From assembly GCF_019703305.1 (NCBI RefSeq), contig NZ_AP024814.1, forward strand, positions 1,240,001-1,304,000: 64,000 nt of DNA. Direction: 5' to 3'. Within the stretch, counting starts at the first letter, position 1. Every line of letters begins with the position of its first letter. Made by a program: the position numbers and the translations under genes. Source of the stretch: Helicobacter sp. NHP19-003. Its GTDB lineage: Bacteria > Campylobacterota > Campylobacteria > Campylobacterales > Helicobacteraceae. Below the pieces are notes generated by a model, which was given only the letters and a program-made list of their open reading frames with translations, had not been told where the DNA came from and made no database searches. Of this stretch, positions 17,941 through 26,602 are shown piece by piece.

Positions 17941-19041
17941 CTACCATTTGATTTTCACAACGGGTTTGATGAAATGAGCCGGCTTGTCTTTCATCCACGC
18001 TAAAGCTTGGGCGATTTCCTCAAATTTGCCCTCTAGGTGGTGTGTAATGATGGGCTTAACGCTGAGCTTTTTAGTTTGGAGCAATCTAGCGAGCTTCTCC
18101 ATACGATAACGCCCGCCGGGTGTGAGCCCGCCCTTAATCGTCTTGTGTCCCATGCCCACATTCCACGCCACGCGCGATAGCGGCAAAAACTCCCCACTGC
18201 CAAAGTAATTGACATTGGACACCACGCCCCCATTCACCAAACAAGTGCAAGCCTCGCTTAAAATGTCCGTGCCTCCCCCAGCGATCAAAATTTTATCCGC
18301 CCCCACGCCCTTAGTGAGCTCTAAGATCTGTTCATGCATGGGGGCTTTGCTAAAGTCCACGAAATGGGTCGCCCCGTAGTGCTTGTGTGCCACCTCGTAT
18401 CTAAAAGGCACGCAATCCACGGCGTAAATCTCACTTGCCCCCATTAAATTTGCCCCCGCTAGTGCCATCAGCCCCACAGGACCTAGGCCCACCACCGCTA
18501 CCCGATCGCCGGGTTTGATCTCGGCTTGCTCGGCGCAATGAAAGCCCGTGGTGATCATGTCGCTAAGCATCACTGCATCGGTGATCTCCACCCCCTTTGG
18601 CAAATGCCCCAAATTGCCGTCCGCATCGTTGATGTGGATTTTCTCGGCAAACACCCCGTCTTTAAAATTAGAAAACTTCCAGCCAGAAAGCGCGCCGTGG
18701 TCGTGTTGGGCGTAACCCCTTTGCGCCCCTAAAGAGCTCCAATCGGGCGTGATCGCCGGGATGATGACAATGTCCCCCTCTTTAAAATCCTGCACCAAAG
18801 CCCCCACTTGCAAGATCTCCCCCACCCCCTCATGCCCTAAAAACATGTCAGTCCGCTCGCCAATCCCCCCCTCATAGCAAGTGTGTAAATCCGAAGTGCA
18901 AGGTGCCACCGCCAAAGGGCGCACAAAGGCATCTTTAGGACCCAACTCCAGCTTTTTGCGCACAGGTGCGACACATTCTAAGGACTCTTTTTCAATGATC
19001 CCCACCTTACCAATGCCAAGCATCGCAAAACCTTTAACCAT
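17941..19041 (-). CDS. NADP-dependent secondary (isopropanol-type) alcohol dehydrogenase
   Basis: 366 residues closely following the Clostridium beijerinckii/Thermoanaerobacter brockii secondary alcohol dehydrogenase pattern: KGFAMLGIGKVG, PLAVAPCTSDLHT (catalytic zinc cysteine), FLGHEGVGEI (zinc His-Glu), TPDWSSLGAQRGYAQH, WKFSNFKDGVFAE and KTIKGGLTPGGR. These enzymes interconvert ketones such as acetone with secondary alcohols. The structural-zinc cysteines of plant and animal enzymes are absent. The ATG at 19041 has GGAGG seven bases upstream. The strong likeness to clostridial enzymes suggests acquisition by transfer. Confidence 0.88.
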   Translation of the reverse strand: MVKGFAMLGIGKVGIIEKESLECVAPVRKKLELGPKDAFVRPLAVAPCTSDLHTCYEGGIGERTDMFLGHEGVGEILQVGALVQDFKEGDIVIIPAITPDWSSLGAQRGYAQHDHGALSGWKFSNFKDGVFAEKIHINDADGNLGHLPKGVEITDAVMLSDMITTGFHCAEQAEIKPGDRVAVVGLGPVGLMALAGANLMGASEIYAVDCVPFRYEVAHKHYGATHFVDFSKAPMHEQILELTKGVGADKILIAGGGTDILSEACTCLVNGGVVSNVNYFGSGEFLPLSRVAWNVGMGHKTIKGGLTPGGRYRMEKLARLLQTKKLSVKPIITHHLEGKFEEIAQALAWMKDKPAHFIKPVVKIKW

Positions 19042-19099
19042 GGAAACCTCCATTGTGAATTTAAAACAAATGGATTATAGCGGTTTAAGGTAACGATCT

Positions 19100-19445
19100 G
19101 TGGATTCACTCCACCTTTTAAGGCATAAAAAACTAGGCACCAGCCCTTGATCATCTTTGTGATTTTTGCCACCACTCTTTGTAATTCTTCAAAAATATCA
19201 CACTCTTTGCAAGACTTGTCAAAAGAATCCGCTAAAAGCTTCATGAATGGACCCGTTTCGATGCCCGGGGTGCTACTAGCCTGATTGTAATTCACTTTGC
19301 ATTTATCGCACACATCGCAAAGGATTTCTCGATACAAAACCCCGCCTCCTCTCCACATATTCGCAAAAGTGTTGCCCCCAAAGGTTTGCAAATCCGCCAT
19401 TAGGTCATTGGCGGAGGCAAAATCTCCACCAAAGAAAGATTATCA
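19100..19445 (-). pseudogene. UPF0174/DUF3944-family fragment
   Basis: The minus strand encodes ADLQTFGGNTFANMWRGGG, VLYREILCDVCDKCKVNYNQ and a following helix, the conserved core of UPF0174 (YaaW-like) proteins. The frame runs out near 19130 into unrelated residues and is shifted at its 5' side near 19440. Function of the family is unknown. It is one of several broken genes between the alcohol dehydrogenase and the methyltransferase. Confidence 0.65.
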
Positions 19446-19712
19446 AGCCTTTTAATGTAATTTTCTAAGACTTATTGGCTTTTTTGTTTCAATTTGCCAT
19501 AGAGCAGATCAAGCATGTGGATCATGGCTCTAATCGTGGGGTCGTTTTCGCGATCTTTGGCACTTCCAAAAGTACCTTTTTGTCCTCAATCATTGCGCTA
19601 GGTCTGCTTTCTAAACCAAATTCCTCTTGTTCTGCGCTGTTGGCCATCGATGAGTTTAAAAACTTCTGCATCTTGATACCCATAGACTAAATCAAGGTGC
19701 AAGGTCTGCTTT
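19446..19712. other. Degenerate coding remnants
   Basis: No intact gene. The minus strand has scraps such as NDPTIRAMIHMLDLLYGKLK and NSAEQEEFGLESRPSAMIED in different frames, separated by stops. They probably belonged to the UPF0174 or DUF262 genes on either side. Confidence 0.4.
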
Positions 19713-19892
19713 TTATCCTCTAAAACTTGAAACAATGTTCTCAGCTTCTGCTAGGGGGATTTTTGGGCTATTGGGGCGCACAAAGACCTCCTTTTCCTCA
19801 TCGATGCTTTCATGCCACAGCACCCTACACCGATAGAGCAGAGTGTCTAAAAATGTTTGCCTCCCATCAATGACATTGTAAGATTTTTTAAG
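19713..19892 (-). pseudogene. DUF262 (GmrSD-like) gene, downstream part, split by IS605
   Basis: Encodes KKSYNVIDGRQTFLDTLLYR followed by VLWHESIDEEKEVFVRPN. The NVIDGRQ motif is the DUF262 nucleotide-binding signature (usually IDGQQR). The start of the gene is at 21710-21793 beyond the insertion element; removing 19893-21709 restores one frame reading QPVVLKKSYNVIDG. Further down the frame is lost to stops, so the gene was dead apart from the insertion too. DUF262 proteins include anti-phage enzymes against modified DNA. Confidence 0.6.
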
Positions 19893-19942
19893 ACTCTCCG
19901 GCAGAAATCCCACTCGTCTTTAGCGGGTGGGATGAATGCCCC

Positions 19943-20372
19943 CTACCCTTGATTTTCTATGTATCTTTTGATGGTTTCTGGGTTAGCTTCTCCTATGGAA
20001 CAGGCAAAAAATCCATCTGTCCAAAATTTTTGTTCTTTCCAAAAATGCTTGCGTAAGAACGGGATAAATCTTGGTTCTCTCCAAACTCTATAAGTAGTCA
20101 TCTGCTTGATCCGCAAGATAATGGAACTGATAGACACCCTAGGGATATATTGAATCATCAGGTGTAGATGATCTTTATCTGTCTCCATTGCTATGATGAT
20201 AAAATCTGAACTTTCCTCTATCTCTTCAAGCACAGACTTTATAAAAATAGCCACATCTCCTACGAGCAACTTTTTTTCTGTATTTACACACTAAAATCAA
20301 ATGGGCTTTTAGATTATGTTTGCTCCTGTTTGTGGACAAATAGCCTTTGAGTTTGTAATGGTTTTCTTTCAT
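19943..20372 (-). pseudogene. tnpA: tnpA of IS605 copy 1, frameshifted
   Basis: Matches the 142-residue TnpA at 49766-50194, including the HUH pair in DKDHLHLMIQ and the catalytic tyrosine in TIKRYIENQG. A run of seven A (coding strand) replaces six A after codon 32, so the frame is broken near 20274. It is otherwise complete. A start within the remaining frame would lose the first 34 residues. Confidence 0.85.
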
Positions 20373-20436
20373 AGCTCTACCTCAAAAATATTTTATAAAA
20401 TTATATTATAATGATGTAAAGTTAAGGCGTAAGAAA

Positions 20437-21703
20437 TTGCTTAAAGCAATAAAGTTTAGAATTTATCCCACCATAGAGCAAAAAACCTTGATACACAAGC
20501 ACTTTGGCTGTGCTAGGGTGGTCTATAACTACTTTTTAGCATACCGCCAAAAGCAATACGCACAAGGCATTAGAGAAAATTACTTTAGCATGCAAAGGCG
20601 CTCACTACTCTCAAAAAACAAGAGGCTTACGCTTACCTAAGTGAATGCAACTCTCAAAGCTTGCAAATGGCACTAAGACAGCTGACAACAGCCTTTGATA
20701 GGTTTTTCTCTAAGCTGGCAGATTATCCTAGATTCAAATCTAAAAAGCATGCGAAGCAGTCTTTCTGTGTCCCGCAACACTTAGAGATGGATTTAGGCAA
20801 CAACCAAGTCAAGCTACCCAAATTCAAAGAAGCTATTAAAGCCAAGTTTCATAGGCATTTGCCTACAAACTCTATCGTCAAACAGGGGTTTATCTCTTGT
20901 GTAGCAGATAAATACTATCTCTCTATAAGCTATGAGGATAATGAGCCTGAACCTAAACCCACAACTATCAAAAAAGCTGTGGGTTTAGATATGGGTTTAG
21001 AGTCTTTAGTGATAGCCAGTAGTGGCGTGCTCTATCCCTATAAAAAGTTTTTTTCCAGAATCTACAAACCAAACTCACTAAAGCGCAAAGGAGATTGTCT
21101 AAGAAACTAAAAGGTTCTAGTAATAGAAAAAAACAAGCCAAGAAAGTGGCACAAATCCACGCTTCTATCAGGAATAGCAGAGAGGACTACCTACATAAAA
21201 TCAGTAATGAGATAACCAATCAATACGATTTGATAGCAGTAGAAACCTTGAAAGTTAGGAATTTGGTCAAAAACCACAAACTAGCTAAGAGCATTGCCAA
21301 TGCCAGCTGGTCTAGGCTCATTAGTCTATTAGAATATAAGGCTGGTTGGAAGGGTAAAACCCTTATCAAAATTGACCAATACTTCCCTAGCTCTCAAATC
21401 TGCTCGACCTGTGGGAGCAACACAGGTAAAAAGCCACTGCCTATTAGAAATTTTATCTGCCCTTGTTGTCAAACATACCACCACAGAGACCTAAACGCTA
21501 GCATCAATATCAGAAACTATGCTTTGGGAATGCTAGATGAGCGACACGCTATCAAGGTAGATAAAACTAGGGTAGGGATTACCCGAAGTTACGCTTGTGG
21601 AGATTCCGCTAACGGGGCTGTAACCAAGTATGGCTACATACTGGATACTGCTAGTTATGGATCGTTGAAGCAAGAAGCCCACCCGTCTTTAGCGGGTGGG
21701 TGA
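20437..21703 (+). pseudogene. tnpB: tnpB of IS605 copy 1, two frameshifts
   Basis: Equivalent to the intact 421-residue TnpB at 48436-49701. An A run one base short near 20595 and a T run of seven instead of five near 21048 split it into three frames. The RuvC residues (GLDMGLESL, IAVETLKV, HRDLNASINI) and the zinc cysteines (CSTCGSN, CPCC) remain readable across frames. The 3' end, which would encode the omega RNA, is intact. Confidence 0.88.
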
Positions 21704-21709
21704 TTCACC

Positions 21710-21793
21710 CACAACGGGTTGCAGGCTATAAAATTCCTCTGAGTGGCTCTCTTGGATAAAATTTCTAATGTCTTTAAGCAAAGTTGTAACCTC
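21710..21793 (-). pseudogene. DUF262 gene, upstream part
   Basis: Minus strand reads LLKDIRNFIQESHSEEFYSL then QPVV, the N-terminal part of a DUF262 domain. It joins in frame with 19713-19892 when the insertion element is removed. No start codon remains; an in-frame stop lies just upstream. Confidence 0.5.
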
Positions 21794-21833
21794 CTAGCAC
21801 ATGTTCTAGGGGTTTGGATGCTTTTTCTTTGCC

Positions 21834-22164
21834 TTAACTAAACCACCCCTTGACGGTGTCGCAAACAGATTTAAAACCGCTAGCCACAGAGCTCGCCACA
21901 GATTTAATGGCACTGCCTACGGCACTGATTGCCGACTTTAGGCCATTTGCCACGCTGGTGGCAAAGGATTTAGACGCTTCAGCGATTTTCTGCCCCACGC
22001 TTGAGCCAGCCATATAGCCTAAAGTTGCCCCAAAAGTCCGCCCACGGGTCCAAAGATTGACAAGATAGCCATAAACAGCCCCTACCCGCAGTGGCACTGA
22101 CAATACCCGCAAGGGTGGATAGGGAGTTTATGTGGAGCTTTTCTATCGCTTGCTCGCCCGCCAT
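21834..22164 (-). pseudogene. Frameshifted glycine/alanine/serine-rich helical protein
   Basis: An upstream frame (EKLHINSLSTLAGIVSATAG) and a downstream frame (GAVYGYLVNLWTRGRTFGAT, then SSVGQKIAEASKSF and a chain of SAISAVGSAIKSVASSVA-like helices) appear to be one protein split near 22080, where a GGGG run sits. The small-residue periodicity suggests a membrane-inserting or glycine-zipper helix. I do not recognise a family. Confidence 0.4.
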
Positions 22165-22238
22165 CTATAACATTCTTTTTAACCACTTTATGATAGTGTC
22201 GACTCTCCATTTTGACAATCATGGGGCTTTTAACATTT

Positions 22239-23813
22239 ATGTGCAAACAATTTTCTTATGGTCCAAAAGAACTTCTCAATACAAAAGAGGCCAGTGTGTG
22301 GGCGAGCCAATATTTAGGCAAACATGTGAGTGTCAGCAACATTGCTTATCTCATCAATTATGGCAGGATTGCCAACCATGCCAAAGATTCTAAGCAAAAT
22401 CTCATTGACCCACAAGAACTTAAGCTCTATTACGATCGTTTCGATAAAAAAGACACACATGACTCCCTTTCTTTTGCCAACTTTAAAGAAGTTGAAACCA
22501 CAAAACATATCCATCGGCTACACCCCTACAAAGGGAAGTTTATCCCCCAGTTAGTGGAGTTTTTTTTAGATTCTCATACAGATGACATAAAGACGGCACA
22601 ATGGTTTGGCGAGGGAGATATTGTACTTGACCCCTTTTGTGGGAGTGGGACAACTTTAGCAGTGGCAAACACCTTTAACATGCACGCTTTGGGTGTAGAT
22701 ATTTCTTGTTTTAATGCCACGCTGAGTAATGCCAAAGTGGGGCAATACAATTTGGAGGCTTTAACCCGTGTGCTTGAAGACTTGATCGATAAAGTGGAGT
22801 CTTTGCATGAAAAGAGCCCCATTAAAGAGTTTGAAAACGCCCTAGACACACACTTACAAAACTTTAACAACAGACATTTTCCTAAAGACTTTAAGCGTAA
22901 GGTTGTTTTAGGGCAGGTAGATGAGCGCATCTATGGCGCGGAAAAGGCCAAAGAGTTTTTGGGGATTTATGAAGAACTGCTCCAACACTTTACAATCCCC
23001 CTATTAGACAGCGCACAAACAGGCTTTATAGAGAAGTGGTATGTCCACCCCATTAGGCAAGAATTATTGTTTCTAAAAGAGGAAATAGACAAGAGGCACG
23101 AGGGCATGCGTGATATTTTATACATTGTCTTAAGCCGCACAGCAAGAAGTTGCAGGGCCACCACGCATGCAGACTTAGCCACCTTGAAGGACCCAATAAC
23201 AACAACCTACTATTGCAAAAAACATGGCAAGATTTGCAGACCTCTTTTTAGTCTAAAAAAATGGTTTTCTCACTACGCCAAAGACACTTTGAAGCGTTTA
23301 AAGGAATTTCAAGCATTGCGGAGTGGTTGCTTTTCTTTATGTTTACAGGCCGATGCTTGCGGTGTGGATTTAATGGCGGAGGTTTCTAAGCACAATAAGG
23401 ACTTCGCCCACTTGATCGATGCACAAAAAATTGCTGGTATTTTTAGCTCACCCCCCTATGTGGGACTCATTGATTACCACGAACAGCATGCCTATGCCTA
23501 TGAACTTTTTTCCCTAAAACGCCAAGATCACTTAGAAATTGGGGCTATGCAAGCGGGGCAGGGCAAGATTGCTAGGGAGCAATACATGCAGGGCATCGCC
23601 AATGTGCTTAAAAACACCAAAAGATTTTTAAAGCCCAATTACAATGTCTTTTTAGTCGCCAATGATAAATTTAATCTCTATCCACGCATCGCTGAACTTG
23701 CAGGCATGCGCATTGCCAAATGTTACCATAGACCTGTCATCAATCGCAGTGAAAAAGACACAAGGGGCTATCAAGAAAGCATATTCCATTTGAAAGACCA
23801 TCGAGAATGTTAG
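22239..23813 (+). CDS. SPPY-type (probable N4-cytosine) DNA methyltransferase
   Basis: About 524 residues. Motif I (VLDPFCGSGTTLAVANTF) precedes a large target-recognition region, and motif IV reads SSPPYVGLIDYHE; SPPY is usual in N4-cytosine methyltransferases. The order motif I, recognition domain, motif IV is the alpha-like arrangement. The gene overlaps the start of the TdeIII-type endonuclease, so they form a restriction-modification pair. The start is uncertain: ATG at 22239 or 22221, neither with a strong ribosome site. It should protect the host sites even if the nuclease is off. Confidence 0.83.
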   Translation: MCKQFSYGPKELLNTKEASVWASQYLGKHVSVSNIAYLINYGRIANHAKDSKQNLIDPQELKLYYDRFDKKDTHDSLSFANFKEVETTKHIHRLHPYKGKFIPQLVEFFLDSHTDDIKTAQWFGEGDIVLDPFCGSGTTLAVANTFNMHALGVDISCFNATLSNAKVGQYNLEALTRVLEDLIDKVESLHEKSPIKEFENALDTHLQNFNNRHFPKDFKRKVVLGQVDERIYGAEKAKEFLGIYEELLQHFTIPLLDSAQTGFIEKWYVHPIRQELLFLKEEIDKRHEGMRDILYIVLSRTARSCRATTHADLATLKDPITTTYYCKKHGKICRPLFSLKKWFSHYAKDTLKRLKEFQALRSGCFSLCLQADACGVDLMAEVSKHNKDFAHLIDAQKIAGIFSSPPYVGLIDYHEQHAYAYELFSLKRQDHLEIGAMQAGQGKIAREQYMQGIANVLKNTKRFLKPNYNVFLVANDKFNLYPRIAELAGMRIAKCYHRPVINRSEKDTRGYQESIFHLKDHREC

Positions 23814-24594
23814 CACAACAGGAAGTCAAGAAGCGCATCAAAGACCTTTAACCGGTGTCTTATATCAAAAGTTTCAAAGCTACCAGCCAGAAACAAGTTA
23901 CATGCCCTTCCACACAAGACTCTTAGGCAAAGACAGAATGGCTTTGTATAGTTTCATCCATAGTTTAAGCACAAACTTTGGTTCAAGCATATTTGAACCC
24001 GTAGCAAAAGAATTGGGGTGTTTAAAATTCGATCGTGCAGAGTTGCAGACGAAGTCTGGAGACAGAATCACCCCAGAGGCTCAACAGGTGATTCAAGACA
24101 TCATGAATTGCCTAGAAACAGCGACCAACAAACCAAATAAGGCGTGCGAGATTGCCAAAATTCTTAAAGCCATGCGTGGAGCAATTGGCGCAAACACGAT
24201 TGCCATCAAACCCACAAAAGTAGATTTGCGCCTAGCAAAAAATGGGAGTGTCTATTTGATCGACCTCAAAACAGCCAAACCCAATATGGGCGAATTTAAG
24301 GGGTTTAAACGCACTCTGTTAACTTGGGTGGCGGCTTTTGCCTACGACCACCCAAACATCACCGACATACATACCCTTATTGCCATCCCTTACAACCCTT
24401 ATGCGCCAAAACCCTATGAGCGTTGGACTCTAGCAGGGATGTTGGATTTAAAACATGAACTCATGGTGGGGAAAGATTTTTGGGATTTTGTAGGAGGAGA
24501 GGGCAGCTATACCATGCTCTTGGAGTGTTTTGAGGAAGTTGGCTTGCAAATGCGCGATGAAATTGACGCGTACTTTAAGAAGTTTATGGACTAA
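23807..24594 (+). pseudogene. TdeIII-family type II restriction endonuclease with an N-terminal frameshift
   Basis: The main frame from 23902 gives 230 residues including RLLGKDRMALYSFIHSLSTN, the nuclease core VDLRLAKNGSVYLIDLKTAK and IPYNPYAPKPYERWTLAGML, the TdeIII pattern. The natural start is the ATG at 23807 (MLAQQEVKKRIKDL), whose frame hits TAA at 23849. One extra T in the TTT run at 23847-23849 would join it to QKFQSYQPETSYMPFHTRLL. As written, only an internal start would give protein lacking about 33 residues. TdeIII itself cuts GGNCC; the site here is inferred only. Confidence 0.78.
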
Positions 24595-24922
24595 AAGGCA
24601 TTTTAAAAAGCATCACCTCTAGCGGGATTTGGTTGGCTTTGGCAAACTTTGTAATGGTATCTAAGATTTGGGTTTTATCCGGCAGGGGGATGTCAAAAAT
24701 GCGGGTGTAAATCTCTAGCTCTTTGGGGATGGTGGGCGTGCCTAAATGGGTGGAGAAAATAAAAATCGTGGCGTTGTAAGCGGCGTTGTTTAAAATCAAG
24801 CGCGCCATGCGTTGCAAGAGCGCCACCGCACTAGGGCTTTGCTCTAGCTCATTCTCAATGTCTTTAAGCACCAAAAACAGCTCGGTGTCAAAGGGGCGGT
24901 CGTAGTGGGCTTTTAAAAAGCT
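24584..24922 (-). pseudogene. AAA+ ATPase fragment
   Basis: Encodes ESFLKAHYDRPFDTELFLVL, then KDIENELEQSPSAVALLQRM and IFIFSTHLGTPTIPKELEIY, resembling the middle of a Helicobacter AAA ATPase after Walker B. Walker A and the C-terminal part are missing. It abuts a fragment of a different gene at about 24922, so a deletion or recombination created the junction. Confidence 0.5.
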
Positions 24923-25353
24923 CTCGGGCTGAGGTGGGGGTTTTGGTGAGCGAGGCAATGCCTAAGGATTTGGAGCGCATGGGCTTAGTCGAGGGGGTGT
25001 GGGTGTGTAGTTTTCAAGAGTTTAAGGGGCTGAGTGTGGCACTAAGGGAGATGGTGGTGCGCTTGCACGGGGCGTATAAGAGCCAAGAGAACAAGGCGGA
25101 TAAAATGCACTGCCTTTATGACTATCTCACCGGCCAAGAGTTTAGCCAGCATGTGCAGGGCTTGGTGGAGAATTTTATGGCATTGCGAAAGAATTTGGCA
25201 GAAGAAAAGCAAGCTATGCAAAAGCTTTGGGCAAAAAGAGAAAAACAAATCGAACAAATCTTAACGCATATCAGCTACACCTACGGCTCTTTAGAGGGCA
25301 TTGCTGGGCTGGACATGCCAGCACTGCCTGCGTTGCAACTACCTAATGGGTAG
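24922..25353 (+). pseudogene. DUF2130-family protein, C-terminal part
   Basis: Homology starts abruptly at RAEVGVLVSEAMPKDLERMG and continues with VWVCSFQEFKGL, SQENKADKMHCLYDYLTGQE and KREKQIEQILTHISYTYGSL, the DUF2130 C-terminal pattern. The long coiled-coil N-terminal half is gone and no proper start exists. Function of the family is unknown. Confidence 0.72.
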
Positions 25354-25372
25354 GAGCATTGGGGTAGGGGGT

Positions 25373-25753
25373 TTAGAGCTCTATTTCTATGTAGGATAGG
25401 GTGGTGTGGGTTTCTGGCTTGTTGTAGCCATAGCGGATTTCTACCACACCCCTGCATAAATAAAAGCTATAAGAGCTAATGTAAGCGAAATTTTGTGGCG
25501 TGTCCTCTGCTTTAATGGCTAAATTGGTTTCTAAATCGTAGGGGCTAATTTTGTAATCCACCTTTTTATCTTTCTCACCTTCTTGTTCTTGTGCTATTAA
25601 GACTATTTTGTCAAACACATGCACTTTACCGCCCGCTGGGATTGTCAGCGTTTCGGGTTTAGCAATATGTGTAAAAACATAGTCTAATTGGGAATAGCCC
25701 AAACAATAATGGTGCTCAGCACAAAAAAGACCATAGAAGTCGCTAGCTTTCAC
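25373..25753 (-). CDS. Hypothetical protein downstream of the phase-variable gene
   Basis: 126 residues from a GTG that overlaps the stop of the preceding gene by four bases, which suggests translational coupling. It is rich in beta-type aromatic segments (AYISSYSFYLCRGVVEIRYG) and has no membrane segment. I recognise no family. Because it is coupled, the poly-C switch in the upstream gene may affect it as well. Confidence 0.55.
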   Translation of the reverse strand: MKASDFYGLFCAEHHYCLGYSQLDYVFTHIAKPETLTIPAGGKVHVFDKIVLIAQEQEGEKDKKVDYKISPYDLETNLAIKAEDTPQNFAYISSYSFYLCRGVVEIRYGYNKPETHTTLSYIEIEL

Positions 25754-26542
25754 CTCGCCTTCAATTCAAATATCTTACTGCGAAAATTAAAATCTCGAGA
25801 TTCTAAATCATGCATTTGGTAAGGATATTTGTCCCACTCTAATCCCCACAAATTTACCAAAAAACACAACCATAGAAAAGGTGCAAATGCAGGCTTCTTT
25901 TCTGTGCCATAATATTTGACAGGACCCAACTCGCTTGGTATTTCGATTGTCGGGTGTAACTTAGCCTCTGTGTGTAGCATGGCAGCAATATTATATTTAT
26001 CCATTTCCAGCAACTCTTTATAATCGTGGATGAGCTCCCTTAAAGCTGTCTTGCCCTCCTCTAAATTTTGGGCGTTAAAGAATTTGTTTTTAAGGGCGGT
26101 GTAGGATTTTAGATAATCTGTAAAGCTAGGGGCGTGCGGTGCAGGGGGGGGTAACTAGGGCATTTTGCGCTGTTAGAGGGACTAGGGCTTGCTCTTGTGT
26201 GGCAATGGGGATTAAGGTTTTTTGTTGTGCTTTAATTTCAGCTTGTAGCCTCTCTTGCTCCTTAGCGTACTCGTGGTCTTTTAAAATGGCATTGATCGTT
26301 TCTAAATCCGCCTCAATCCCAAAGACCCCACATAACGCATTTAAAATGTCTGCGTCCTCTGTGGCTTTAATCGCCTCCACGCCCTCTAACTCACTCGCAT
26401 ACCCTCTTGACTTGAGCCAGCGGTGCAGAGTACCGCTTTTATAGTGCTCCAAAATATCCAGCAAATTAAAATGCTCTTTAAGCTGGTCTAAACTCGTAAC
26501 TTTTTCCCCATCGCAAGCTAGGGCAAATTTGGCTAATTTCAT
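25750..26542 (-). CDS. Phase-variable gene of unknown function (OFF as sequenced)
   Basis: The start ATG at 26542 has AAGGAG upstream and opens a helical N-terminal domain with the pattern HYKSGTLHRWLKSRGYASEL. A run of eight C at 26151-26144 (coding strand) puts the frame into a stop (TARP-stop) at residue 138. With seven C the frame reads PPAPHAPSFTDYLKSYTALK and continues to 25750, giving about 264 residues. The repeat type is the one Helicobacter uses to switch genes. The second half (KPAFAPFLWLCFLVNLWGLE) gives no family clue. Confidence 0.65.
26144..26151 (-). repeat. Poly-C(8) tract, candidate phase-variation switch
   Basis: Eight consecutive G on the plus strand inside the gene at 25750-26542. 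Changing the tract by one base restores the downstream frame. Confidence 0.7.
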
Positions 26543-26602
26543 GGGCTCTCCTTGCCTAAAATAAAAACCTTATTCTAGAATATTTTAACTTAGGCTTACA
26601 GC

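Larger units (their letters stand above)
19893..21709. mobile_element. IS605-family element, copy 1 (decayed)
   Basis: 1817 bp inserted directly after TTTAAG (19887-19892). The ends hold the imperfect palindromes typical of IS200/IS605: CCCACTCG with CGGGTGGG around loop TCTTTAG on the tnpA side, and CCCACCCG with CGGGTGGG on the tnpB side, ending at TTCACC. tnpA and tnpB are divergent. It is nearly identical to copy 2 at 48430-50244 in the opposite orientation but carries three homopolymer length changes that break both genes. Confidence 0.9.
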
